Positions 1-10,394 of a stretch of 64,000 nucleotides of DNA are shown in pieces. The notes under the pieces were generated by a model, which worked only from the letters and a program-made list of their open reading frames with translations, was not told the DNA's origin and made no database searches. Numbering within the stretch: the stretch's first letter is position 1; every line of letters begins with the position of its first letter. The position numbers and the translations under genes are program-made. Origin of the DNA: Eremophila alpestris peregrina (Eukaryota; Chordata; Aves; Passeriformes; Alaudidae); contig WMCF01000012.1 in assembly GCA_009792885.1 (NCBI GenBank), positions 12,079,447 to 12,143,446 on the forward strand. Reading direction: 5' to 3'.

Positions 1-734
1 CCTCCCCCCAGGAACCCGTTTTAAAGCTACAGAACACAATATCTAACACAGACAGAACAGACGATTTTGGGGATAGGAGCATCATACAGTCACCCTAGGA
101 CAAATAGCAATAGTCATTCTATTACCATCCAATATATATGGGCTGTGCTAAAGAAGGGGTCAGTAACTTTTTGTGGTTTCCTCTTCCTCCCTGGGAAGTA
201 TCCCCAATCCTTGAAGTAAGATTGGACCTTTCAATTTTCTCAGTACATCACTTTACTTACATAAATATTTGTGTGCATGAAAAAGGAAAAAGCTTTCTCC
301 ATCCTGTAAATTCAGACTCTCATCTGGGAGCAGGGATAATCAGATTTTATTCCCTGGTTCACCATTTAATTATTCATGCAAAGTAAAACAAAATGTAAAT
401 GGATGTAATTGAGAACACCCTACCTCACAGACCCATACGTGGTCGTGGTCATGGTCATGGTCATTGTCATCTTTGCTGTGATGAAATTATAATCTTCTCA
501 GATGAAGGAACTGAATCTCCTGTATCTTCCTCCAGTTTTACAAGTCTCCTTCTTTCTGTTTGTATAATAATGAACACCAAACAAGCTTTCACAAATTAAA
601 TAATTTATTTAATAGTAAGAACTACTTTTTTCTATTACACCAAGTTAAAAAAAAATCAGGAAATTTCATTGGCACTTTCTGTCTCAATCTTTTTGTTTAG
701 CAGAAAAGATCACACACACATTCTCAACTATTTG
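1..734. other. Non-genic A+T-rich DNA with a short GGTCAT repeat
   Basis: No gene is recognisable. The only structured element is an imperfect hexamer repeat of GGTCAT/GGTCGT type at about 439-470. It gives an alternating Gly-His run when translated on the plus strand. That short frame (399-599) has no recognisable domain and is better explained by the repeat than by a gene. The rest looks like ordinary unique sequence. Confidence 0.6.
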
Positions 735-1288
735 CAGAACATTCACAGAACCATCAAGACTAGAAAGGACCTTAAAGATCATATAGTACAACCATCAACC
801 CAGCAGCACCATGATCGTGCCTAAACCATATTCCCAAGTGCCACATCCAGGCGCCACATGTAGAGGCTTGAACATATCCAGAGACTGTGGTTCCATTACC
901 TCCCTGGCTAACTTGTTCCAATGCCTAACCACTCTTTCAGTGAAATATTTTGTTTTCTAATATCTGAATAATCTGAACCTTCCCAAACACAATTTCAAGA
1001 CATTTACTCTTTTCTTTCACTTGAGACATGGCAGAAAAGTCTGACCCCCATTTCACCACAACCTCCTTTCAGGTATTTGTAAATAGCTGCAACATCTCCC
1101 CTGAGCCTCCTTTTGTCCAGATTTAACAACTTCTGCTCCTCTCATAGGACATATATTCTAGACTTTTCACCAGCTTTTTAGTCCTTCTTTGGACATGCTC
1201 CAGCACCTCTATGTATTTCGTTAGTGAGTGGCTTAAAACTGAAAACATTACTCAAGCTGTGGCCTCACGAGCACCAGCGTTGCATTCT
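735..1288 (-). mobile_element. CR1 LINE, 3' part (first segment of a split copy)
   Basis: Read on the plus strand, this begins with an ACAGAACC..AGAAAGGACCTTAAAGATCAT block. Recognisable CR1 blocks follow in order: CAACCATCAACCCAGCA, the CTCCCTGGCTAACTTGTTCCAATGCC segment, the ACCACTCTTTCAGTGAA segment, CTCCCCTGAGCCTCCTTTTGTCCAG, and GGACATGCTCCAGCACCTC. That order is the reverse complement of an avian CR1 tail, so the element lies on the minus strand. It is heavily diverged, with many substitutions and small indels, so it is old and inactive. CR1 similarity stops near 1280-1288, where foreign sequence begins, and resumes near 2867. This is established CR1 structure matched by eye; the subfamily is not assigned. 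Confidence 0.88.
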
Positions 1289-1290
1289 GC

Positions 1291-1979
1291 TGTAGGGAAC
1301 TGTGGGGATGTTCTAAGACGGAATTGAGCCAAACAAGGCAAATATTATATCTGAGAACTGCTTGTTGGTAACAAAATAAGCATGTGTTGCCTTAGTAAAG
1401 AGCAGAAAAGACAGAACAGAAGAAAGGTGTTGGAATCTTGGAAGCTGAAAATTTTAGGCTTTCTGTGTTAAAAGGTGTTAACCCTCAAGCAAGTACCGCA
1501 TTTAACTTGAGACCTTGGGACAGGCTCCTGAGATTGAGTGATAGTACGGGGGTTGTGGGTGTGGAGTTTGAATGATGTTGTGTGATCTCACAGGGTGAAA
1601 AATTTAGATTTAAGATTTTAATATTCAGTAGTGTGTGTGAGCCAAGATGGAGGATTTAAGGCATTGTCTAAGTCCTTCTTTTCACCCTCTTCTTCCTTCT
1701 TCTTCATGGGTTTAGGTGGTTTTCTGTGATTGGGTGAAAAAGGTCCGCATTGCAGGCCTTTAGTGATCATCATTGGGTCAAAAATATCAATAATACGTGT
1801 GTCATCTCATTATTGGATAAATACTGCTTAAAAGACCTTGGAAAAAATTAGTAGAGCCCATTTTGCCTCATTTTTCTAGCTTGCTAGTTAGAGCCCATGG
1901 CTTGTGAATCAGTGAATAGATAAAATATAATAAATCACGAAGTCGGAAATTGAACTTATGTTTCCTGTGTACCTTAGCA
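1291..1979 (+). mobile_element. Possible LTR within the nested insertion
   Basis: The segment starts TGTAGGGAACTG and ends ...CCTTAGCA, consistent with TG..CA LTR termini. It contains an ATAAATACTGCTTAAAAG stretch near 1816 that could be a TATA region and an AATAAA at about 1929-1934 that could be a polyadenylation signal. The roughly 50 bases after the signal would be the R/U5 part. No primer-binding site complementary to a known tRNA is obvious after 1979, so the right boundary is uncertain. Both the family and the LTR assignment itself are inference. Confidence 0.4.
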
Positions 1980-2104
1980 AGAACAATAAAACCAGCCCCA
2001 TAACAGGAAGGAAAAGGGAAAAAAAGCATAGAGGAGGGTAGAGAAAGAGAGAGCAGGGGTTAGAGTGAGCTCCAGAGTTTGCTGTCCCCATCCAAGCAGC
2101 CGGT

Positions 2105-2120
2105 GGAGCATGCATGCTCC
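2105..2120. repeat. 16-bp perfect palindrome
   Basis: GGAGCATGCATGCTCC reads identically on both strands. It lies in the G+C-richer half of the nested insertion. It may simply be part of that element; no function can be assigned. Confidence 0.8.
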
Positions 2121-2866
2121 CTGCCGGGGGAGCCCGGGCAGCCCTCAGGGAGGCACAGCACAGGCAGAGCTCCCACAGCACTGGGCAGCCTGGCACAGGT
2201 GAGTGGGGATCTGTCAGGAGGTGCTAGACAGGGTCACAGCAGGGATCACAGTGGTGGGCTGGATTGGCGAAGCAGAGTGGAGAGCAGGTAGCTCAGGCAG
2301 GGATGAAGGAGATACGGCCTTTGGGCAGGAACACAGGGAGACAGGACAAGCAAGGGCTGGAGCAGGTGAGGGAGAAGAAGTGGTAGGGCAGGACACGGGC
2401 TAGGCACAAGGCTCAGAAGTGGTCTCACGCTGTCGGTCAGTGAAGAGAAATCAGCAAACCAAGCCAAGTGTCCAGCCAAGCACCCAGCAGCAGCATGTCC
2501 AGCCATATGTCCCTCAGGAAGCCGGTGACACACAAGATCTGGCTCCTCCCAAGATCTGCTCGCTGGCAGGAGATCATTGGCCTCTCAAGTCTTAGATTGT
2601 AGTCATTTAGTGGAGACCTTTTGCCAGCTGATTAGAGAACGTCTCTAGAGGACACAGTGTCCTTGGCAGTCTCCCCCTCCTCACAGGCAATGACTGCCTA
2701 TTATTCCATGTGAGATATGAAATGGCTGTCAGGCATAGTCTCTTCAGAGACAGGACTTCCCTCCATCTTTGCCTAGCTGCCTCCTGCAAGTGGCATCCAT
2801 GCAACCCCTCCTCCCCAAAAAATGTTGGGACAAAAATCAAAGTTAAATTGGTTCCCTGTAGCCTGA

Positions 2867-3345
2867 TACAGAGGTACAATCATTTCCCTATGTGCTATTA
2901 CTGATTTAGGCTCATGCCAAATGCCTTTGGCCTTTCTCCCTACCTGGGCACACTGATGGTTCATGTCCAGCTGGCTGTCAATCAGCTCCCACAAGTCCCT
3001 TTATGCTGAGAAGTTCTCAAGCTACTCAACCCCCAGCCTGGAGCTCTGCCTGGGACTGTCGTGACTCAAAGGCAAGACCTTATTGAACCCGATGCAGTTG
3101 TTCTCTGCTCATCAATCCAGTCTTACAAGATTTCTCTTTAGATCCTTCCTATCCTCCATCAGATCAACACTCCTACCCAGCTTGGTGCCATCTGTGAAGC
3201 TACTGAGGATCCAAATCACCAAGGGTCAAGAGAACAGGCTGCAATACTGAGCTCTGGAACAAATCTTGTCAATGGCCACCAGCTGAGTTTACTTGCTCAC
3301 TGGACCAGTAAGATTTTCACCCAATGAGGAGTGCACCTACCCAAG
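2867..3345 (-). mobile_element. CR1 LINE, reverse-transcriptase end (second segment of split copy)
   Basis: This continues the CR1 that begins at 735. Read on the minus strand, positions 3345 to about 3170 correspond to the C-terminal part of the CR1 reverse transcriptase (the 'VPQGSVLGPVLF..DL' to 'ADDTKL' region). The resemblance survives only as scattered residues such as SSVLQPVL, and it is broken by stop codons and frameshifts. Downstream, minus-strand 3100 to 2870 matches the CR1 block with FNK-, GLVG- and DMN-type codons (CTGGACATGAACCATCAGTG at 2955-2974 in complement) that precedes the 3' end in intact copies. The copy is inactive. Together with 735-1288 it represents about 1 kb of a single 5'-truncated CR1. 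Confidence 0.85.
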
Positions 3346-6300
3346 AAGTATTGTGTGAAGTTTGACAAAAAAGAAAGTTGCACAGTTCAAAAAATCAGTT
3401 ATTTGATGATGAAACCATGGATTTAGTAACACAGAATTTATACATCTGATACATGGGAGCAGCACTACAAATTAAGAATGTGAAATGTTGCTGTCCACTC
3501 CGTTCTCCAAAGCATCTTTAGCTGATTGTAAGACTTTCCGTAAAAGATTCTTTAAGTATTTTTGAAAATAATAGTCTTTCCCCAGCTATTCTCATCACTA
3601 AATTTCTTCTTCGATTTCTTTCCATACTTTGTGAAAATATTTTTTTCTGAAAATTTAAAATGTTCAATGTAACATATCTTTAATATTAAACAAATCAAAA
3701 TCAAAGTTAATTCAGTCAGGAGATTCACTACTAGAGTTCATCAACATGTATTGAACTGAAACATATATACACAAACAGCTGAGTCAGAATTATATTTTCA
3801 AGTGTACCACTATCTGCTTAAAGAAATTTGAAACAGAAGCACAAAACATTAACAGAACATGCTAAAATTTTAAAAAGAAAAATGAATGTGATTAATTTTC
3901 CAGCCACAGGCTATTCTAATTGCTCTTTTCCAGTGCTAGACTTAAATACTAATGTACTTTAAGTTCTTGAAACTCCCTCACATTCAAGTGAATTAGTATG
4001 TCAGTAAATATAATGAATATGTATGCAATTAAACAAGGAGTTAGTTCAGTCTTTATTTCTTTCATAAGGTACTAGGCTGATAAAAATATCCTTTGGACAA
4101 TGTAACACAGGAGTTAAAGAACAGACTGCATAACAGAACTACAGAAGCTACAGGGATTTACCAGACTGGGTTGAGCAATTCTGCAAAAGTCCTGACTTCA
4201 AGGACTTTAACATATGGCATCAGAGCCAGCTCAGAACAAGGGATTTATTGACTTAGCTGCTATGTGAGGTTCATGTGCAAGATAGTTCTTTATTGCCAAA
4301 AGTCCAATATTTCAAATGTAGATACTGAAATAAGGTTTATGATGTGGATACTGATGGTTTCTAATTTAGAGTATTTACATGGGTATTTTGCAAAATTAAA
4401 TGAACCATAAACACTTTTTGGACAATCTTGCTAATTAATTATGAGATTATTTTCATCATGAGATTACTAGAGTAATCTCAGGCAGTACACTTAATAAAAA
4501 TAAATGCATCAGAAAATTATCTAATATTAAAATATTAAGTGTAAATTTGTCATTTAATGAAAATGTAAATGTGAATCTACTAGACCTCCTTAAAATTCAA
4601 TACATTTTAAAAGTCAAGGTTTCTCTGGCAATGCAATATATTTCCTTTTGTGGTGGGTTAAAGTATTCACTAAGAGTATTCAATATATTCAGTTAGAGCA
4701 GTCTGCTTTTTTGTGTTTGATAGCTGCTTATTCAATGTGCTATTCAATTTCTTTTAGAATAATAGATTTCAAATTTCTTGATTATTGATACTGAAGATGC
4801 TTCTAATGGCAACAGCTGAAAGAATTGTACTAGGTGCAGCCAATGCATTTAGCTGAAATGCAGCCTCACAGGCTTCAAAAGAAAAGCGGGAATGGAAAGT
4901 GAAATGGAAGTTCATTCTGTGAGTGGCAGGTTGTGGCACAAAATGATAGGTTCCAAAGGCCAAGGCCAGATTTCTGACAAAACAGGTTCTGTGGCTGGTA
5001 GCACTCAAAGATAATAGTCTCTAATGGTTTGCTCTGTGAAATGTATGGCCTGGTTTTCAGCCAAGGAAGAAAATGACACTTCCTTTATTCTATATCTCAA
5101 AAGTGTAAGCCAAAGCTTACGAAAAATCCAACTTTAGTGATGAATCCTGACTACTTTATCAAATCTATCTCCATGTCACTTTGTACAAGGTCACATAAGT
5201 CTATCAAAGTGCCTGGAACTGAACTTACATCTCTAGAATTTTAGCATAGTACTTCTTTTTTTTCATGCACAGAAATTCAGGAAAGCACTACACCATAAAC
5301 TACTCTTAGTGAATGCATTCTCTTGCTGTGAGACAGTGAAAGGATTAAAAAATCAGAAGAGAGATGTTGCATCAGCATTTTTTAAAAGAATGTATGCATC
5401 CTATTTTCATTTTAGATTCAATTTGCCTTTACAAGTTGGGTTGAAGAAAGTTATTTTTCTTGTTTGTTTTCAAAGAGATGTGCTAAATAGCCAGGAAGTA
5501 TGGAATACACTAGAGAGTATGGAGACTTCTTAATTCATTGCCTTGGTGTACAGTAAATCTATTCCTTCAACAGCTTTATTTCTTTTATCCAGCAGGATTT
5601 CACCTAATGGATGGCATGGATATCAGATGGTGACTGTATAGTGAGTGATGTTACTAGGGGCAAGACTTATCACTGTGATTCAAAGTAAAGAGAAGCAGCC
5701 CATTACAAATAAGTGCTTTGTAAAGAAAATGGGTTTTAAACCAAACACGTCTTTCATACCTGCAAACCAATTCATTGCTATGAAGGATGTAAACTTACAA
5801 CATTGCTTTGACCGAGTCATTCCACTTCACTCCTACCCAGCAACTCCAACCCTGGGTTCATTCCAACCCTGAGTGGAGGAAGTAGATGTAGCAAGCTAGT
5901 AGCCCTGACATCGCAGTGATATGTATAAATTGTTCCAATTATACCCATGGACTCTTGATAGTACTGCACATTTGATGCAAGACCAAACTGAATTGAAGGT
6001 TAGCTAGTCCCATTTTAACTGATGTGCTCATTGATGGTATTTGGCTTCTAGTTTAAGCTAAGACATCAGGGTTTAAGGATAAGGTAAGTGTTCAAGAAAA
6101 ATGAGGGGTCAGGAATTATTTGGGGATTTTTTGCCCTAGACAAACAAGGAAAATTCTGCATGTGAACACAATATAAAAAAGAACCTAGATTTTTTGCCTC
6201 CATCTGTAAGTAGGAGATTCTGGACTCTGAATTTTCAACATCTATTTTTTCCTCCATGAAAATTATTATAATTATAAGGCTTCAAAGTCAATAATACTAA

Positions 6301-6806
6301 GTATTCCAAAAGTAAAAGAAGAAAACTGGTATGAACGATGTCTTTAAGGTTTATAATTTAGAATTGGCTGAAGGAATGAAATTCCAAAGAAACATGGGGC
6401 AGAGAGGGCTGTGGGGAAAGAATGGACAGAGAGACAAAAGACAGACAGTAACAGTAGAAATGCAAAGGAAAAAAGGATAAAGAGATGCTAGATGGGCAAT
6501 AACGGTGGTGTGAGGACAGGCAGGTACTTTTCAGTAGTCAAAGCTTAATGTGACATTGCCATATAACTAAACATACTGAGATCACTTCAAAATTACCTTC
6601 TGCCTTTGTGTGTAAATCTGATGCTACTGCCACAAGATTCAACACAGTCTCAGAAGACTATCAAAATTTTTGCTCTCAAGAAGCAGCAGAAGTGAGTCAC
6701 CTTTGAAAGAGGTTTTATTTCTTGTTTAATGACAATGACAACAATGTGATTAATTCATTGCTGGGCTAAGTTTAGCAGTTGTAATAATGACCTTGCACCT
6801 CAGTGC
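3346..6806. other. Non-genic A+T-rich unique sequence
   Basis: I see no gene, RNA gene or transposon here. Open frames (for example 5645-5872 plus and 4769-5008 minus) are short and resemble no family I know. A 22-bp palindrome at 4459-4480 is listed separately. Confidence 0.55.
4459..4480. repeat. Perfect 10-bp-arm inverted repeat, 2-nt spacer
   Basis: Arms TGAGATTACT (4459-4468) and AGTAATCTCA (4471-4480) flank AG. A partial direct copy of the left arm, ATGAGATTAT, lies just upstream at 4441-4450. It could bind a dimeric factor or be chance in A+T-rich DNA. Confidence 0.75.
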
Positions 6807-6838
6807 GCACACGCACACACATACACACACACACACAT
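6807..6838. repeat. AC dinucleotide microsatellite
   Basis: An interrupted CA/CG run of about 16 dinucleotides, with GC and AT interruptions in its first half and a cleaner CA run at the end. Confidence 0.9.
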
Positions 6839-7002
6839 AGAGACCTTAAGGGCTTTACTGCCTGCACTCAAGGCCCTCTTTGACAAGATACGGCTGCCTG
6901 GACCTGGCTGCAGCTGTGAGAAAGGGCTATGAATAATGCCTCCACTCCCCCACCTTGTGTAGGAGCCTTTGCAGCTGTGCCAGCACAGGGTGACATACTG
7001 TG

Positions 7003-7070
7003 CTGAGCCAGATTGTGACTCACAGATTCAAATCCGTGACTTAACCTCTTGGTCTCAATGAGATTCCTGG
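7003..7070 (+). mobile_element. Possible MIR-type SINE remnant
   Basis: Three short blocks occur in the order expected of a MIR (tRNA-derived CORE-SINE). They are GAGCCAGATTG (7005-7015), a B-box-like GATTCAAATCC (7025-7035) and GTGACTTAACCTCTTGG (7036-7052). In intact MIR about 35-40 bases separate the B box from the ACTTAACCTCT block; here they abut, so an internal deletion must be assumed. This is a by-eye match to remembered consensus and could be chance. Confidence 0.33.
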
Positions 7071-7154
7071 CCAGCCCTGGGCATCAGGAGGGACCTGGCC
7101 TGGCCATCCTGTTCCCTTGAGGGTGAACTGCACCTGTTAGGGTCATTTCCTGTC

Positions 7155-7177
7155 CTGCCCTGCCCTGCCCTGCCCTC
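7155..7177. repeat. CCTGC pentamer repeat
   Basis: About four and a half perfect copies of CCTGC/TGCCC lie in a locally G+C-richer stretch (about 6850-7220). Confidence 0.9.
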
Positions 7178-8154
7178 TGTTGGAGATCCTCTTGGTTCTG
7201 CTTTCCCCAAAGAGCACCCCTCCCTGCCATTTTCTGAAAAATGTGATTCTAAATCTCGTCTGCCTTGGCTGACAAAAATGTGCCTTTCTGCTTGAGATAT
7301 GAAGCACTGCATTGGTTTTTCCCAGCTTACAGTATTTCTTCCCCAGTAGGAATTTCAAGCATCAGTTTTGCTTCTATTTCACAGTGTACTTCAGCTCAGT
7401 GAAGAATTTTATGAGATAAGAATCATAGCATGTAACACTCAAAGATCCTCCCTGAAGGCTTTATTGAAATATAGTCAAGATAATATGAATTCCTAAATTC
7501 TGACCAAAAATGACAGGCATGTATGAAAACTGACTACTCAGACCACTGGAAAGATCTTGAAAACCAAAGCCTCAAAGAACAGAAGAATTCATCAGCATGT
7601 TTCCAGTAGAAATATCTTTTGGGTGAATGTAATTCATGGGCTGTAACATTTTAATCAGTTTTCTGTCAGTATTCAGCTCAACAAAACTTGCCTTTTATAA
7701 CATGTGAATCAAACAAGAATGGATGCAAAGCTGCTGTGGTAGCTGTGATTTTATTGACCTGTAGTCTAAATCCAGAATAAATGCCATGACATCTGTGTCC
7801 ACTGAAATCTTATTAATACAAAGTCATGAACAATTATTAGGAATGTTAATGCGTAAGTTCCCAAATATCCCTCCGTGAATGTGGTCATCTGAAGAATTCA
7901 GAAAGAGCTGACTGGTGATAGTTATGGCTTTTGGCATATCTAGAGTGCCTTCATTTTCAGTATCTCATACACTTTGTAAAACCCAATTTAACCAAAGTTT
8001 ATAGCTTCGTAACAGAGAGCTAAAGTTCACAGAGAGCATTTCAGCCATCACACACAGACAACAGCTACCAATCAGTAATCCAAATTAGTGCTTCAGCACA
8101 CCTCTAGACCAGAAAACCATGAAAAAGTGAGGAAAGATAAGATAAAGAAGAAGG
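7178..8154. other. Non-genic unique sequence
   Basis: No coding or RNA feature is recognised. The reading frames overlapping 7055-7358 on the minus strand consist of codons from the CCTGC repeat and its flank and match no family I know. Confidence 0.5.
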
Positions 8155-8200
8155 GAGGGGAAGGGGAAGGGGAAGGGGAAGGGGAAGGGGAAGGGGAAGG
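8155..8200 (+). repeat. GGGGAA hexamer array, G-quadruplex-capable
   Basis: About seven uninterrupted GGGGAA units on the plus strand. Runs of four G separated by two A fit the sequence rule for an intramolecular G-quadruplex. The minus-strand translation yields a Ser-Pro run, which is a repeat artefact. Confidence 0.93.
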
Positions 8201-9400
8201 CTTCATCTCCTTCCACAGGTTTCTGCTTTCTGGAAATACTTCTTTATGTTGAAACCATGTAAGATACACCTGCCCTCTACCAATTGTTTCAATTTCATTG
8301 GTAGTACAAGCACAGAGTCTCAAAGAGCCCTGGCTTGTCAGACAGGAATATCACAGAATACTGCAGATATAATGCTGACCAGTGAGAATATCAGAACATA
8401 AATCTCACCTGGAATATTCACGTAGATATAGTCAAAAGAGTAGAACCGGTACTAGTGACCATTACAGCTATGGTTAGAAATGTCACATAGACATTGTCAC
8501 ATTCCAAATATTTACATCAGTGGCTCAATGGAAGGAATTTTCTTTTTCTTGGCCTTTTCTGCAATTTCACTTCTTTAAATTACTTGGCAATATCTAGACA
8601 TGACCCTTTAACCTTCCATTTTCACATGGGAGACCCTTAGAGAACACTCTTCCTCCACAGATTTTAATTAAGTTTAAAATTTTAAGAGAAAGATCCGTCT
8701 TATGCTGTGTTAAATACCGAAAATTCAGAAAAGTACAGGAAGAACAAATAGGTTCAGTAAAATAAGTATGATACTTTGAACACCTGGGAGAAAGAAGGGT
8801 CATAATGGGTAGGACCTTAGAAATCCCTTATCTTGCTTTCATTAAAATACCTTTCTCCCACCTAGTTACTGGATGGAATGTTGCTCACAATCTGGGATTT
8901 CAGGTCTGTTCTTTTACAACCATCAGCTTCAATACATTTCATGCCCTTCCATAACGATATTCCTGATTAATTAAAAGCCTTTGAAACTGATCCCTTTCAG
9001 TATTAAATCATTGACAGGAAGAGCAAATTATTGTCATTATATTACTTAACTCCTAGGGTAAAAATCATGTACCCTTTTCCCAACACCTGCCCACAGAAAA
9101 CTAGCTCGTGGAAAAGGGCTATATTAGGGTAGCACCTTCCCTGTATGACCAGTTGAGTCCAGAATGTTCTGAGTTTCACTCAATGCATTGTTAAAGGAGC
9201 TCTCCTTTAATAATTGAAGGTATCTTTGCAAAAGAAGATCACTTTGCCCATGCAAAGGAAGATTTGTATAGCAGCACATTATTTTTCAAAGTTGGAAGTA
9301 AGAACAAATTTCAGATGCAAAATATTTCTTGCTAGGATTTGTGTTAGTATCAAATTTTTTCAAAAATCTTTACATAAAAAAAGCCTAGAAACCACTATAT
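8201..9400. other. Non-genic A+T-rich unique sequence
   Basis: No gene, RNA or transposon is recognised. The frames present are short and without recognisable motifs. Confidence 0.5.
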
Positions 9401-9488
9401 TTTATTTTTGTTTTGGTTTTGTTTTGGTTTTGGTTTTGTTTTCTTTTTTTCGTTTTGTTTGGAGTTTTCTTTTGTTTTTTGCTTTTTT
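9401..9488. repeat. T/G-only low-complexity tract (TTTTGG-like)
   Basis: This is a run composed almost entirely of T and G, with TTTTGG and TTTTG units. It is one of a series of strand-asymmetric tracts in this window. The overlapping frame (9214-9585 plus) is rich in Phe, Leu and Val only because of this tract. Confidence 0.88.
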
Positions 9489-10017
9489 CATTTTAAACTT
9501 GAACAAAAATTTCCTTGAAATGTGTCTGTTAAAAGAACATATTGCTAGAAACTTTTGCAGGGTATTTTTCCTCGTGTTATTTTAATTGTTTTAAATTTTC
9601 CTTTTACCTCATTAAAAAAAAAAAAAACACTTGTAAAGGAAGACACAGTTAATCTTTCACAGTTTCATTTTGTTATATGATCTTTTTTATTCTATCTTCA
9701 TTCTTTTTTTTTTTTTTTTCTGATTTTCTTTGGGAAAATAACTCTCAAACCTGAGGAATCCATATCTTATATCTGCCATGTTGAGGGGTTGTCTCAGTCC
9801 AGTATGTGAGTTATTTCTTTGGATTGGGGTCCCATTAGAAATGGTTATATGTGGAGTTTATTAACCAATAATGATAATACAACGTTTGTTGTTTCAAACA
9901 TGTATAGCTCATAAAGATTGCAAGGTCTAAGGCTTTATTTCCCAAAATTACCGATTATATGGTTAATTGCTTTTTAAAAGCAGCATTCATAATGCAGATA
10001 ATAATGCTACATGTATT

Positions 10018-10088
10018 AAAAAAACAAAACAAAACAAACAAACAAAACAAACAAACAAACAAACAAACCAAAACCAAAACCAAATCCA
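10018..10088. repeat. AAAC/AAAAC microsatellite
   Basis: Tandem AAAAC, AAAC and CCAAAA units, with essentially no G or T on the plus strand over about 65 bases. Confidence 0.92.
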
Positions 10089-10350
10089 AGTAATTTTCAC
10101 AATGCTACCAAAATTTTTAGGTGATTCTTCAATTTTTTTTCCAGAAATAATGCGTTCTTTTACATTTATATATCCCTGTAGAAGATTTTATAATTCAAGT
10201 GACACAGAGAATGGCATAAAATGGTACCTCCAGACATGCAGGCAGTTGCTGAGTAGTGAGCTTCTTATTGTGGGGGTGAATAATACTTGAGGTGTTATTC
10301 TTATGTAAATTATAATAAAAGCATAAATAGAATAAAAGTTAAAATGCATA

Positions 10351-10394
10351 TGGCATATTAAATATGTTACTATATATATATATTACATATGCCA
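10351..10394. repeat. Inverted repeat around a TA-dinucleotide core
   Basis: TGGCATAT (10351-10358) and ATATGCCA (10387-10394) are perfect inverted arms. They enclose an A+T-only stretch that includes a TA dinucleotide run at about 10370-10382. The arrangement could extrude a cruciform; no function is implied. Confidence 0.7.

Larger units (their letters stand above)
1289..2862. mobile_element. 1.57-kb insertion nested in the CR1, ends inversely repeated
   Basis: This block interrupts the CR1, whose consensus order continues on either side. Its first 12 bases (1289-1300, GCTGTAGGGAAC) and last 12 bases (2851-2862, GTTCCCTGTAGC) are inverted repeats matching at 10 of 12 positions. The first part, roughly 1291-1979, looks like a retroviral LTR: it starts TGTAGGG, has a TATA-like stretch near 1816, an AATAAA at about 1929 and a possible CA end at 1979. 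The second part, about 1980-2862, is G+C-richer (especially 2060-2560) and holds a 16-bp palindrome at 2105-2120. I see no second copy of the LTR-like part and no recognisable gag, pol or transposase. It could be a degraded ERV fragment, a long solo LTR or a non-autonomous DNA transposon. A target-site duplication is not evident. Confidence 0.55.

Noticed and set aside
439..470. Gly-His repeat peptide as a metal-binding protein
   Set aside because: It is the translation of a short GGTCAT hexamer repeat in a 66-codon frame with no other support.
9214..9585. 123-codon plus-strand frame, Phe/Leu/Val-rich
   Set aside because: The hydrophobic run is the translation of the T/G tract at 9401-9488, not a membrane protein.
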